The notes under the pieces are model-generated. The model had not been told where the DNA came from. It ran no database searches and saw nothing but the letters and a program-made list of their open reading frames with translations. Position numbers and translations under genes: made by a program. A DNA stretch of 64,000 nt from NCBI GenBank assembly GCA_964640435.1, contig CAZXFJ010000001.1, forward strand, positions 118,223 to 182,222, in the 5' to 3' direction. The stretch is from GWA1-39-11 sp964640435 (GTDB taxonomy: Bacteria; Patescibacteriota; Microgenomatia; Levybacterales; GWA1-39-11). Shown one piece after another: positions 40,327 to 47,851 of this stretch (position 1 is its first letter; each line of letters begins with the position of its first letter).

Positions 40327-41742
40327 ATGGATAATAATGCAAGCAATATTCCGCCTCAGGCTCCGCCTCAACCAGTAGCCCCCCCTCAAGCATATGATCC
40401 CGGTGTAGTAGAGGAAGGAAATGATGGAAAAAAGAAAATAATTAGTTTTGTTATTGGACTTGGTGTGATACTTGTTCTTCTAATTATATTTTTTGTTTTT
40501 CTAAGACCTATTATTTTTCCATCAAAAGATAAAGAAGTAACATTGACATATTGGCTAGTTTTTGATGATCCAGAGCCATTTAGGCAAGCTGCTGCAGAAT
40601 TTACGCAGGCACACCCCAATATAAAGGTAAAAGTTGAAAAACAGGATATTAAAGCTCTTGGAAAATATGTTCAACTACTTGATACAAGAATTAATAATGG
40701 GAATGGGCCTGATGTTTTTCGTTATCACAATAGCTGGCTTCCTGAAGTGAAACCATTGTTGTTGCCTTTGCCACAGGATGTTGTGAATACTACTCAAATA
40801 TCCTCAAAATATTACCCAACAGTAGGAGTAGATGTTAAGGCTGGCGGAGCTTATTTTGGAGTTCCTATTATGTTTGATACGTTATCTTTATATGTAAATA
40901 CAGATCTTTTTACTCAGGCCGGAATTGGCTATCCATCAACTTGGGATGATATGGTTTCTGCAGCAAGACAGCTTACGGTTAAGGATGCAAACGGTAAAAT
41001 TACTACATCTGGAGCAGCAATTGGAACGTATGACAATATAGCTCATGCATCTGACATAGTATCTGTTTTATTACTCCAAAATGGAGCAAATTTAATTGAC
41101 CTAGCAGGATCTTCTAAGCAAAGTTCAGTTGATGCTTTAGATTTCTATACTTCTTTTGCTCGTGGAGATTCAAACGTTTGGGATAATAGTATGGAAAATT
41201 CAACAATAGCATTTGAAAAAGGACAACTTGCAATGTATTTTGGATATTCTTGGGATGCTTTTGAAATTAAAGCATCTAATCCAAATTTAAATTTCAAAGT
41301 TATTCCCGTTCCACATTTGCCATCTCAAAACAAAACAACAGCAAGTTATTGGGTAGAGGGTGTTTCTTCTAAGACAAAGCATCCAAAAGAAGCATTTGAA
41401 TTCTTGCAGTATTTGGCATCAAAACAAACAATGGAAAAATTATATGCTAGTGAGTCAAAGATTAGGCTTTATGGAGAGCTTTATCCTCGTCCCGACATGG
41501 CAGACTCTTTAAAATCAAATACTCTTGCTTATTCATTTTTAGTACAAGGGAAAGATGCTATATCGACTATTTTTTCATCTGATACATATGATGGTGCAAT
41601 GATTGATTCATTAAATTCGTATCTTGGAAATGCGATAAATTCAATTCTAAAAAACAGTAGTTCTCCTGAGACAGCAGTTGATACTCTTGCCGAGGGTGTT
41701 GCTCAGGTCTTAAGTAAATATGTTCAAGCAGCAGGTAAATAA
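40327..41742 (+). CDS. Membrane-anchored extracellular solute-binding protein (ABC family 1 type)
   Basis: The 471-residue product has a Pro-rich cytoplasmic N-terminus (residues 1-34), one membrane helix (about 38-62) and a sugar-type solute-binding domain: LTYWLVFDDPEPFRQAAAEF, GNGPDVFRYHNSWLPEV, ITTSGAAIGTYDNIAHASD and YWVEGVSSKTKHPKEAFEFLQYL. There is no lipobox. No permease or ATPase genes are next to it, so the partner transporter must be elsewhere or absent. Confidence 0.9.
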   Translation: MDNNASNIPPQAPPQPVAPPQAYDPGVVEEGNDGKKKIISFVIGLGVILVLLIIFFVFLRPIIFPSKDKEVTLTYWLVFDDPEPFRQAAAEFTQAHPNIKVKVEKQDIKALGKYVQLLDTRINNGNGPDVFRYHNSWLPEVKPLLLPLPQDVVNTTQISSKYYPTVGVDVKAGGAYFGVPIMFDTLSLYVNTDLFTQAGIGYPSTWDDMVSAARQLTVKDANGKITTSGAAIGTYDNIAHASDIVSVLLLQNGANLIDLAGSSKQSSVDALDFYTSFARGDSNVWDNSMENSTIAFEKGQLAMYFGYSWDAFEIKASNPNLNFKVIPVPHLPSQNKTTASYWVEGVSSKTKHPKEAFEFLQYLASKQTMEKLYASESKIRLYGELYPRPDMADSLKSNTLAYSFLVQGKDAISTIFSSDTYDGAMIDSLNSYLGNAINSILKNSSSPETAVDTLAEGVAQVLSKYVQAAGK

Positions 41743-42646
41743 AAATATAATCAAAACCCTTTCATATTCGGATGTTTTCGATTTTCCCCTGACAAAAAAA
41801 GAAATATATAAATATTACATTGGAGAAAAAATAGCTGAAAGTGATTTTAATTCTTCTATGAATGACCTAATTGAAGCGGGCTTTATTAGCAAGAAGTCTT
41901 CTTACTACTTTCTAAACGGAAAATATAAGAATTACACACTAAGAACAAAAAGAAAAAAAGAAAGCAGGAGAAAGATGATGATCGCCAAAAAAGTGGCAAG
42001 TGTGTTAAGTTTTCTTCCTACAATTAAACTGATTGGTGTTTCAGGGAGTCTATCTATGAATAATTGCGATAGAAAAGACGACATAGATTTATTTTTTATT
42101 ACTTCCTCAAATACTCTTTGGTTATCTCGACTTGTTGTAAATATAGCACTACTTGTAATGGGTATTAAGAGGTCAAGATTGGATAGTTATGGCATAGATA
42201 GAATATGTCCTAATATGTTTTTGTCAGAAGATAATCTAAAAATAGATAGTAATTTGTTTACAGCTCATGAAATCGCTCAATTAAAGGTTCTAGTAAATAA
42301 AGATGGAGTATATCAAAACTTTTTAAGTACCAATAAGTGGGTATTAAAGACCTTGCCACATTCCATAAATGTAGAAAATCGTCTAGTTAATAGGTCTGAA
42401 AATAAATATTTGAAAGTTTTAGACAGGTTTTTCTACACTATTCAGAGTATATATATGAGAAAGAATAAGACTATTGAAAAAGTTTCTGTTAATAGAGCTG
42501 CATTTCATCCCAAAGATAAAACAAGTTTTGTTTTAGATTTGTATAAAAAAAGGTATAAAAACTACAAAAATACACTATTTTTTGTAAATTTTGATCAGGC
42601 ACGAAATGCTCCCGAATTAGCCTCAAAGTTTACTCCAGGATATTGA
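41720..42646 (+). CDS. Winged-helix plus nucleotidyltransferase-fold protein, unknown
   Basis: The 308-residue product begins with a winged-helix-like segment (LSYSDVFDFPLTKKEIYKYY) and continues with a minimal nucleotidyltransferase motif, GVSGSLSMNNCDRKDDIDLFFIT at about residues 112-134, where GS and DxD fit metal and nucleotide binding. It overlaps the end of the solute-binding protein gene by 23 bases. Proteins of this shape are frequent in Microgenomates; function unknown. Its TGA stop lies inside the -35 of the greA promoter. Confidence 0.75.
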   Translation: MFKQQVNKNIIKTLSYSDVFDFPLTKKEIYKYYIGEKIAESDFNSSMNDLIEAGFISKKSSYYFLNGKYKNYTLRTKRKKESRRKMMIAKKVASVLSFLPTIKLIGVSGSLSMNNCDRKDDIDLFFITSSNTLWLSRLVVNIALLVMGIKRSRLDSYGIDRICPNMFLSEDNLKIDSNLFTAHEIAQLKVLVNKDGVYQNFLSTNKWVLKTLPHSINVENRLVNRSENKYLKVLDRFFYTIQSIYMRKNKTIEKVSVNRAAFHPKDKTSFVLDLYKKRYKNYKNTLFFVNFDQARNAPELASKFTPGY

Positions 42647-42671
42647 CATACATTTCTGCATACTGTATATA
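42643..42671 (+). promoter_or_regulatory. Promoter of greA
   Basis: TTGACA at 42643-42648, a 17-base spacer, TATATA at 42666-42671. Predicted start is near 42679, seven bases before an intrinsic-terminator hairpin. Confidence 0.75.
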
Positions 42672-42685
42672 TAAACGGTAACATT

Positions 42686-42717
42686 TCCCCAACAAAAAAA
42701 TTGTGTGGGGATTTTTT
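42686..42717 (+). terminator. Terminator hairpin inside the greA leader (attenuator candidate)
   Basis: TCCCCA (42686-42691) pairs with TGGGGA (42706-42711), followed by TTTTTT at 42712-42717. It lies between the greA promoter and the ATG at 42726. Termination here would yield a short RNA of about 40 bases and limit greA expression. Confidence 0.7.
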
Positions 42718-42725
42718 AAAATTTT

Positions 42726-43202
42726 ATGGATAATCACAAAAAAGTATTTGTCACAAAAGAGGGTCTTGAGGAACTAAAAAAAGAACTTAAAGATCTTACA
42801 GATGTAAAAAGAGCTCAGGTTTTAGAGCGTGTTTCTGCTGCTCGTTCAATGGGAGATTTATCTGAGAATTCAGAATATACAGCAGCAAAAGAAGAGCTTA
42901 ATCTTATTGATGGAAGAATTGACGAGCTCTCAGAAATTATTAAAGGTGCTGAGCTTATTGAAGAAACTCACACGTCAGGAAAAGGAGCAACAGTTCAGCT
43001 CGGATCATCAATAACAGTTCAGATTAATGGTAAAAAGGAAGAATTTGCACTCGTTGGTGAATGGGAAGCAGATCCACAAGCTAAAAAAATCTCACATGAG
43101 TCTCCACTTGGTAAAGCTTTAATGGGTAAATCAATTGGAGAAAAAGTAGAAGTTGAAGCACCTGCTGGAAAAGTAGTTTATACAGTAGTTTCAATTAAGT
43201 AG
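42726..43202 (+). CDS. greA: Transcription elongation factor GreA
   Basis: GreA (158 residues) enters the polymerase secondary channel and stimulates cleavage of backtracked RNA. The N-terminal coiled coil contains VTKEGLEELKKELKDL and the tip acidic residues in ARSMGDLSENSEY. The C-terminal domain ends SPLGKALMGKSIGEKVEVEAPAGK, as usual. A strong promoter and a terminator hairpin precede it within 85 bases, suggesting attenuation. Confidence 0.95.
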   Translation: MDNHKKVFVTKEGLEELKKELKDLTDVKRAQVLERVSAARSMGDLSENSEYTAAKEELNLIDGRIDELSEIIKGAELIEETHTSGKGATVQLGSSITVQINGKKEEFALVGEWEADPQAKKISHESPLGKALMGKSIGEKVEVEAPAGKVVYTVVSIK

Positions 43203-43205
43203 CTT

Positions 43206-43252
43206 GCGGCTTTTACAAGCCGCTTTAGTCAACCCCTCCATGAGGGGTTTTT
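43206..43252 (+). terminator. Double hairpin terminator after greA
   Basis: First hairpin GCGGCTT/AAGCCGC (43206-43223, 7 bp). Second hairpin AACCCCTC/GAGGGGTT (43231-43249, 8 bp) with a 3-base loop and a T-run to 43252. A good intrinsic terminator, directly followed by the lysS -10. Confidence 0.85.
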
Positions 43253-43258
43253 GTTTGC

Positions 43259-43264
43259 TATAAT
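43259..43264 (+). promoter_or_regulatory. -10 element of lysS, leaderless type
   Basis: TATAAT ends 8 bases before ATG 43273, immediately behind the greA terminator. Confidence 0.6.
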
Positions 43265-43272
43265 CAAAAAAT

Positions 43273-44733
43273 ATGGATGACAATCAATATAAAAAAATAA
43301 GAGAGGAAAAGCTAGCCAAGATAAAAGATCTTGGTTGGAATCCTTATGTTGCGACTTTTGATAAAAAACAGTCTGTAAAAGAGGTTGCAGATATGGAGGG
43401 TAAAGTAGTTAAAACTGCTGGAAGAATTTATTCGTATCGTGAACACGGAAATATTGCCTTTGCAGATCTTAAAGATGAAACTGGAAAAATTCAGTTGTTT
43501 TTTCAAAAAAATCTTCTAGGTGATGAATTTAAAAACCTAAAGTTACTTGATATTGGAGATTTCATTGGCGTGGAGGGTGAGGTTGTTAAAACAACGGTTG
43601 GTGAAATTTCAATAGCGCCTACAAGTTTTACTTTGCTTACAAAATCTCTTCAACCAATTCCTAGCGAATGGTTTGGCGTAAAAGATGTTGAGACTCGTTT
43701 TCGTCAAAGATATCTTGATCTTTTAATAAATCCTGATGTCCGCGAGCGTTTTAATAAACGTTCAAAAATTGTAAGTGGAGTAAGAGAATATTTGGACAAT
43801 TTAGGATTTTGGGAAGTTGAAACACCTGTCCTTCAGCCACTTTACGGTGGAGCAAATGCGAGACCATTTAAGACTCATGTAAATGCCTTTGATCAGCAAA
43901 TGTATCTAAGAATTGCTGATGAGCTATATCTTAAAAGATTGATTGTTGGAGGTTATGAGAGAGTTTATGAAATCTCAAAAGATTTTAGAAATGAAGGAAT
44001 AGATCATACTCATTTCCCTGAATTTACGATGATCGAGTGGTATGAGGCTTATGCTGACTATAATCGCATTATGGATGTTGCTGAAGGGCTAATAAAACAT
44101 CTGGCAAAAAAACTCTACGGGACAACAGTTATCAAAGTGGGAGATCGCGATATCGATGTTGGAAAGGAATGGCCAAGAATTGAAATGTCTCAGATCCTTA
44201 AAGATAAACTTGATCTTGATGTGGAAAATGAAACAGCTGAGTCTCTTATTGAATTTGCAAAGAAAAATTGTCCAGATGCACAACTTGTTGGTGGAGAAAC
44301 AAAAGGTCAGTTAATTTACATTATTTTTGAGCATTTAATTCCTCAGACCCTTGAAGAGCCGACATATATTATTGATTATCCAGAAGATGTAAGTCCATTA
44401 TCAAAGCCACATCGAAGCAAAGAGGGATGGGTAGAGCGATTTGAAGCATATATCGGAGGTAAAGAAATTTATGATGGATGGAGTGAGTTAACAGATTCAG
44501 TTTTGCAGCGTGAGCGTTTAACTCGTGATTCCAAAGCTGCAAGAAAAAATAAAGATGAAGCACAGCATGTTGATGAAGACTTCTTAAGAGCTATGGAGTT
44601 TGGTATGCCACCATTCGGTGGAATTGGAATTGGAATAGATCGTTTAACAATGTTTTTGACGAATACTTGGGCTATTAAAGAAGTTGTTATCTTTCCGACA
44701 CTTAAACCCGAAAACCCTCACAAAGAAGAATAA
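43273..44733 (+). CDS. lysS: Lysyl-tRNA synthetase, class II
   Basis: LysS (486 residues) charges tRNA-Lys. The N-terminal OB-fold covers residues 50-145; the class II core includes motif 1 (FWEVETPVLQPLYGGANARPF), motif 2 (FRNEGIDHTHFPEFTMIEWYEAYADY) and motif 3 (GGIGIGIDRLTMFLT). The C-terminus ends in KPENPHKEE. It is a monocistronic gene bounded by terminator and convergent methyltransferase. Confidence 0.96.
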   Translation: MDDNQYKKIREEKLAKIKDLGWNPYVATFDKKQSVKEVADMEGKVVKTAGRIYSYREHGNIAFADLKDETGKIQLFFQKNLLGDEFKNLKLLDIGDFIGVEGEVVKTTVGEISIAPTSFTLLTKSLQPIPSEWFGVKDVETRFRQRYLDLLINPDVRERFNKRSKIVSGVREYLDNLGFWEVETPVLQPLYGGANARPFKTHVNAFDQQMYLRIADELYLKRLIVGGYERVYEISKDFRNEGIDHTHFPEFTMIEWYEAYADYNRIMDVAEGLIKHLAKKLYGTTVIKVGDRDIDVGKEWPRIEMSQILKDKLDLDVENETAESLIEFAKKNCPDAQLVGGETKGQLIYIIFEHLIPQTLEEPTYIIDYPEDVSPLSKPHRSKEGWVERFEAYIGGKEIYDGWSELTDSVLQRERLTRDSKAARKNKDEAQHVDEDFLRAMEFGMPPFGGIGIGIDRLTMFLTNTWAIKEVVIFPTLKPENPHKEE

Positions 44734-45599
44734 TCATGCTTCCCAGCGACAATAAATCGCAGTTGGTAGTAATCTCTCATTAGATTTTTGTTTTACAGCA
44801 AGTTCTCCAAATTCAACATTTCCTTTTACTTTTCTGGTTGCATCAGTAATCATATTTGAAAGGGATATTGATGAAACGGGAATTGCATAAGCCGTAGTTA
44901 TCATAAATAAAGGGTTATCGGATAATAATTGGCGACAATAATCTAAAAGTTCTGGAAAGTTTTCTTCAAATTTCCAAACTTCCCCCTGTGGTCCACGACC
45001 AAATTTTGGAGGATCCATAATAATCGCATCATATCGATTCGTTTTTCGTAGTTCTCTTTTTACGAACTTTAAAGCATCTTCAGGGATCCATCGTATTGGT
45101 TTTTCTGATAATCCTGAAATCTGTTGATTCTCTCTTGCCCATGTCATTGCAGGTTTTGATGCATCAACATGAACTACGTTTGCTCCAGCTGCTGCTGCAG
45201 CAAGAGTTGAAGCACCTGTATAGGTAAAAGACAGAGGACATTAATTTTTCTTCCAGCACTTTTTATTTTTTCTTCAATCCAAGTCCATTGTTCTGCTTGG
45301 TCAGGAAAAATTCCCACATGACCAAATGGAGTTAGTTTTAGCTTAAGTTTTAAATTTCCATGTGTTAAGTTCCATTCATTTGGGATGCTATTTTTAAATT
45401 CCCAAGAGCCTCCGCGATCACTATTTTTACGAAAAACTGCATCAGCTTTATGCCACTCTTGTTCTGGAAGATTTTGGCGCCAAGATGCTTCAGGTTCTAT
45501 CCTGTTAAGAATATATTTTCCAAAGCGTTCAAGCTTTCTTCCATTTCCGGAATCCAGCAGCTCATATTCGTCCCAAGATGGTGTTTGAATATTAATCAT
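44734..45599 (-). pseudogene. SAM-dependent methyltransferase (RlmI/PF10672-like) broken by a one-base frameshift
   Basis: Two minus-strand ORFs form one gene. The N-terminal part (from ATG 45599, MINIQTPSWDEYELLDSGNG) ends with INVLCL in the SAM-binding motif. The continuation YTGASTLAAAAAGANVVHVDASK is in another frame and leads into MTWARENQQISGL, RYDAIIMDPPKFGRGPQGE and the final YCRWEA. One extra A in the run AAAA at 45226-45229 (plus strand) would restore LFTYTGAS. A real mutation or an assembly error are both possible. The intact family methylates rRNA. Confidence 0.85.
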
Positions 45600-45640
45600 G
45601 TACGTATTATCTCTGAATTTAAATGCACAAGCAAGTTTGA

Positions 45641-45646
45641 TATACT
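45641..45646 (+). promoter_or_regulatory. -10 element of the RdgB gene, leaderless type
   Basis: TATACT ends 7 bases before ATG 45654. Confidence 0.55.
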
Positions 45647-45653
45647 TTCCCTG

Positions 45654-46217
45654 ATGCAAAAAATATATCTGGCTACGACAAATAAAGGTAAAGTTGGTGA
45701 GATTCAGGAAATTCTTGGTGTTGATCTTGAAGCTGCGAAGATTAATATCGATGAAGTTCAGAGTATGGATCTAGAGTATGTAGCAAAGAAGAAAGCGGAA
45801 GAAGCATTTAAGCAACTAGGGAAACCAGTTATTGTAGATGATGTTGGAATATATTTTGATGCTTGGAATGGTTTTCCTGGTCCATTTGTTAAGCATCTTC
45901 TCGAATCATTAGATTATTCGGGTGTTTTATCTTTGTTAAAAAACGAAAAAAACAGAAGAGTTAGGGTTGCAGCAGTAATTGCATATCATGATGGTAAGCG
46001 TGTTCATACATTTGTAGGAAAATTTACTGGTACTCTTTCTACAGAAAAACGTGGAACAAAAGGATGGGGTTTTGATCCGATTGTAATACCGGATGGTTTT
46101 TCTGAAACTTTTGCAGAGCTTGGTCCTGATATAAAAAATAAAATTTCTCACAGAGCATTGGCATTAAAGAAATTTAAAAAGTATTTGGATAGCCAAATGA
46201 AGCAAAAAAAGATATAA
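45654..46217 (+). CDS. rdgB: ITP/XTP pyrophosphatase (RdgB/HAM1 family)
   Basis: The enzyme removes ITP, XTP and their deoxy forms from the nucleotide pool. ATG 45654 gives 187 residues starting MQKIYLATTNKGKVGEIQEIL; a longer frame from 45450 runs antisense through the methyltransferase gene. Signatures are VIVDDVGIYFDAWNGFPG and GWGFDPIVIPDGFSETFAELGPDIKN with the SHR motif (KISHRALAL). Its TAA stop lies within the serS -10 element. Confidence 0.94.
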   Translation: MQKIYLATTNKGKVGEIQEILGVDLEAAKINIDEVQSMDLEYVAKKKAEEAFKQLGKPVIVDDVGIYFDAWNGFPGPFVKHLLESLDYSGVLSLLKNEKNRRVRVAAVIAYHDGKRVHTFVGKFTGTLSTEKRGTKGWGFDPIVIPDGFSETFAELGPDIKNKISHRALALKKFKKYLDSQMKQKKI

Positions 46218-46218
46218 T
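46213..46218 (+). promoter_or_regulatory. -10 element of serS, overlapping the rdgB stop, leaderless type
   Basis: TATAAT includes the rdgB stop TAA at 46215-46217 and ends 6 bases before ATG 46225. Confidence 0.6.
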
Positions 46219-46224
46219 GCTCAT

Positions 46225-47460
46225 ATGTTAGATTTAAAGATATTAAGAGAAAACCCCGAGAGTTTTGCAGCAGGCGCTGCTGCAAAAAATATCAACATCG
46301 ATGTTGAGGAGATATTAAGGCTTGATGAAGAAGTTCGAGATCTTGCCCGCAAATTACAGGAGCTATATACCCAAAGGAATAGAGCAGCAAAAGAACGCGA
46401 TATTGAAGGTGGAAAAGAGATTAAAGCAGAAGTTGGATCACTTGAGGCACAGCTTAAAGAGGCAGAAGAGCGTCTTAATGCGCTTTTATGGTCTGTTCCA
46501 AATCTTCCTGCACAAGATGTTAAAGTTGGTCGTGATGAGGGTGAAAATGATGTTGTAAGACAGGTTGGACAAATTCCTCAGTTTAAATTTAAACCAAGAG
46601 ATCATGTTGAGCTCGGACAAATACTCGACATAATAGATATTGACCGCGCTGCAAAAGTTTCTGGTGCACGTTTTGCATATCTTAAAAATGAGGGAGTACT
46701 TCTCGAGTTTGCACTTGCTCAGTTTGCGATTAATACACTAATGCACAATGGTTTTACGCCTGTTATTCCACCTGAAATTATTAAAACTGAAACAATGCAA
46801 AAGCTTGGATATATGGAGAATGGTGGAGATGAGGATATGTTCCATATTGAAAAAGACGGATTAACTCTAGTAGGAACTGCAGAGCACTCACTTGTATCCA
46901 TGCATATGGATGAAACTTTTCTTGCAAAGGATTTACCTAAGCGCTATGTTGGATTCTCCTCATCATTTAGACGTGAAGCAGGGTCATATGGAAAAGATAC
47001 TAGAGGAATTTTAAGAGTACATCAGTTTGATAAGGTCGAAATGGTCTCATTTGTAACTGCAGAGAATGATGATGAAGAACACAAGTTTTTATTAGGACTT
47101 GAAGAAAAGTTTTTTAATGAACTTGGTATCCCATATCAAGTTATAAAAATGTGCTCAGGTGACTTAGGATTTCCGGTTGCTCGTAAATTTGATATAGAAG
47201 CATGGATTCCAACCCAGGAAAAATACCGTGAAGTTACTTCTGCCTCAACGACAACAGATTTTCAGGCACGAAGACTAAATATAAAGTATCAAGATGGAGC
47301 AGAGAAAAGATATGCGCATATTCTAAATGGAACTGCGTTTGCTATTGGTAGAACATTAATTGCAATTCTTGAGAATTATCAACAGGAAGATGGCTCAGTT
47401 ATAGTTCCAGAAGTTTTAAGAAAATATATAAATATTGATAAAATTTCTCCAAAACGCTAG
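46225..47460 (+). CDS. serS: Seryl-tRNA synthetase
   Basis: SerS (411 residues) charges tRNA-Ser and tRNA-Sec. The N-terminal antiparallel coiled coil is at residues about 28-100. The class II core includes TEHSLVSMHMDETF, RRYVGFSSSFRREAGSYGKDTRGILRVHQF (written from the KRYVGF motif 2) and NGTAFAIGRTLIAILENYQ (motif 3). It is leaderless by promoter position. Confidence 0.96.
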   Translation: MLDLKILRENPESFAAGAAAKNINIDVEEILRLDEEVRDLARKLQELYTQRNRAAKERDIEGGKEIKAEVGSLEAQLKEAEERLNALLWSVPNLPAQDVKVGRDEGENDVVRQVGQIPQFKFKPRDHVELGQILDIIDIDRAAKVSGARFAYLKNEGVLLEFALAQFAINTLMHNGFTPVIPPEIIKTETMQKLGYMENGGDEDMFHIEKDGLTLVGTAEHSLVSMHMDETFLAKDLPKRYVGFSSSFRREAGSYGKDTRGILRVHQFDKVEMVSFVTAENDDEEHKFLLGLEEKFFNELGIPYQVIKMCSGDLGFPVARKFDIEAWIPTQEKYREVTSASTTTDFQARRLNIKYQDGAEKRYAHILNGTAFAIGRTLIAILENYQQEDGSVIVPEVLRKYINIDKISPKR

Positions 47461-47504
47461 CCTCAAAATTTTTTAAAATTCTAGCTAAAAAAAAGCTTCA
47501 AAAA
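47461..47504. other. Short AT-rich gap after serS
   Basis: Part of the 390-base interval between serS and secA. The first 44 bases after serS are A/T-rich with no clear terminator or gene; the rest of the interval holds the lysine-rich peptide unit described separately. Confidence 0.6.
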
Positions 47505-47534
47505 ATGAAAAAATGATTTTGTGATTTTTATTGT
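47505..47534 (+). promoter_or_regulatory. Promoter of the lysine-rich peptide unit
   Basis: TATTGT at 47529-47534, with ATGAAA at 47505-47510 as a weak -35 (18-base spacer). It aligns with the HU promoter -10 (TACTGT) and is followed by the same 15-mer. Confidence 0.55.
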
Positions 47535-47535
47535 C

Positions 47536-47550
47536 AAATCAAGCCAAACT
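47536..47550 (+). repeat. Shared start-site element, copy 2 (AAATCAAGCCAAACT)
   Basis: Identical to 27361-27375 in front of the HU gene and at the same distance from the -10 element, covering the predicted start near 47541. Confidence 0.65.
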
Positions 47551-47640
47551 CATATTTTTGAAGCCATTGATTTTTCTTGACAATTATTGCCATTTTCGCA
47601 ACCATTAACTTATACCTAATCCCAAATTTATTTGGGATGA

Positions 47641-47649
47641 GAGGAGGTG
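47641..47649 (+). promoter_or_regulatory. Strong Shine-Dalgarno of the 12-residue ORF
   Basis: GAGGAGGTG ends 8 bases before ATG 47658. The following TTCACT also resembles the HU leader (GTGATTCACT), so the translation-start contexts are related too. Confidence 0.7.
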
Positions 47650-47657
47650 TTCACTCC

Positions 47658-47696
47658 ATGGCTGCTAAAAAGAAAGCAAAGAAGAAGAAGAAATAG
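47658..47696 (+). CDS. 12-residue lysine-rich peptide (MAAKKKAKKKKK)
   Basis: ATG 47658 to TAG 47694-47696, nine lysines in twelve residues. It has a strong Shine-Dalgarno and a leader of about 117 bases, starting with the same element as the HU leader. Such a peptide resembles the lysine-rich tails of histone H1-like and some CPR nucleoid proteins and could bind nucleic acid. Alternatively the ORF only serves the RNA. No homology search could be run. Confidence 0.6.
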   Translation: MAAKKKAKKKKK

Positions 47697-47724
47697 GTTT
47701 TAGATAGAAATATTTAACTTATTT

Positions 47725-47803
47725 CGGTTGGCCGAGTTAGACTCGGACCAATTGATCAATTGGTATCCCCGCAAGTCTTCTGATGAGCGGGGATAACTCT
47801 TTT
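47725..47803 (+). terminator. Structured 3' region with overlapping hairpins and terminator
   Basis: Helix A pairs 47725-47736 with 47742-47754 (CCGAG/CTCGG plus TTGG/CCAA, one bulged A). The perfect 16-base palindrome CCAATTGATCAATTGG (47748-47763) shares CCAA with helix A, so the two exclude each other. A 9-bp terminator stem, TATCCCCGC (47764-47772) with GCGGGGATA (47787-47795), is followed by ACTCTTTT. The transcription unit would span about 47541-47803. Confidence 0.65.
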
Positions 47804-47839
47804 AAATCATTCGTAATTTGGCCTCAAGTGTGATAGAAT

Positions 47840-47845
47840 TATACT
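47840..47845 (+). promoter_or_regulatory. -10 element of secA, leaderless type
   Basis: TATACT ends 6 bases before ATG 47852. Confidence 0.6.
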
Positions 47846-47851
47846 TCGGTT

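Noticed and set aside
47725..47803. tmRNA or SRP RNA
   Set aside because: No tRNA-like end, no tag-peptide frame and no SRP Alu or GGAA-tetraloop helix could be found.
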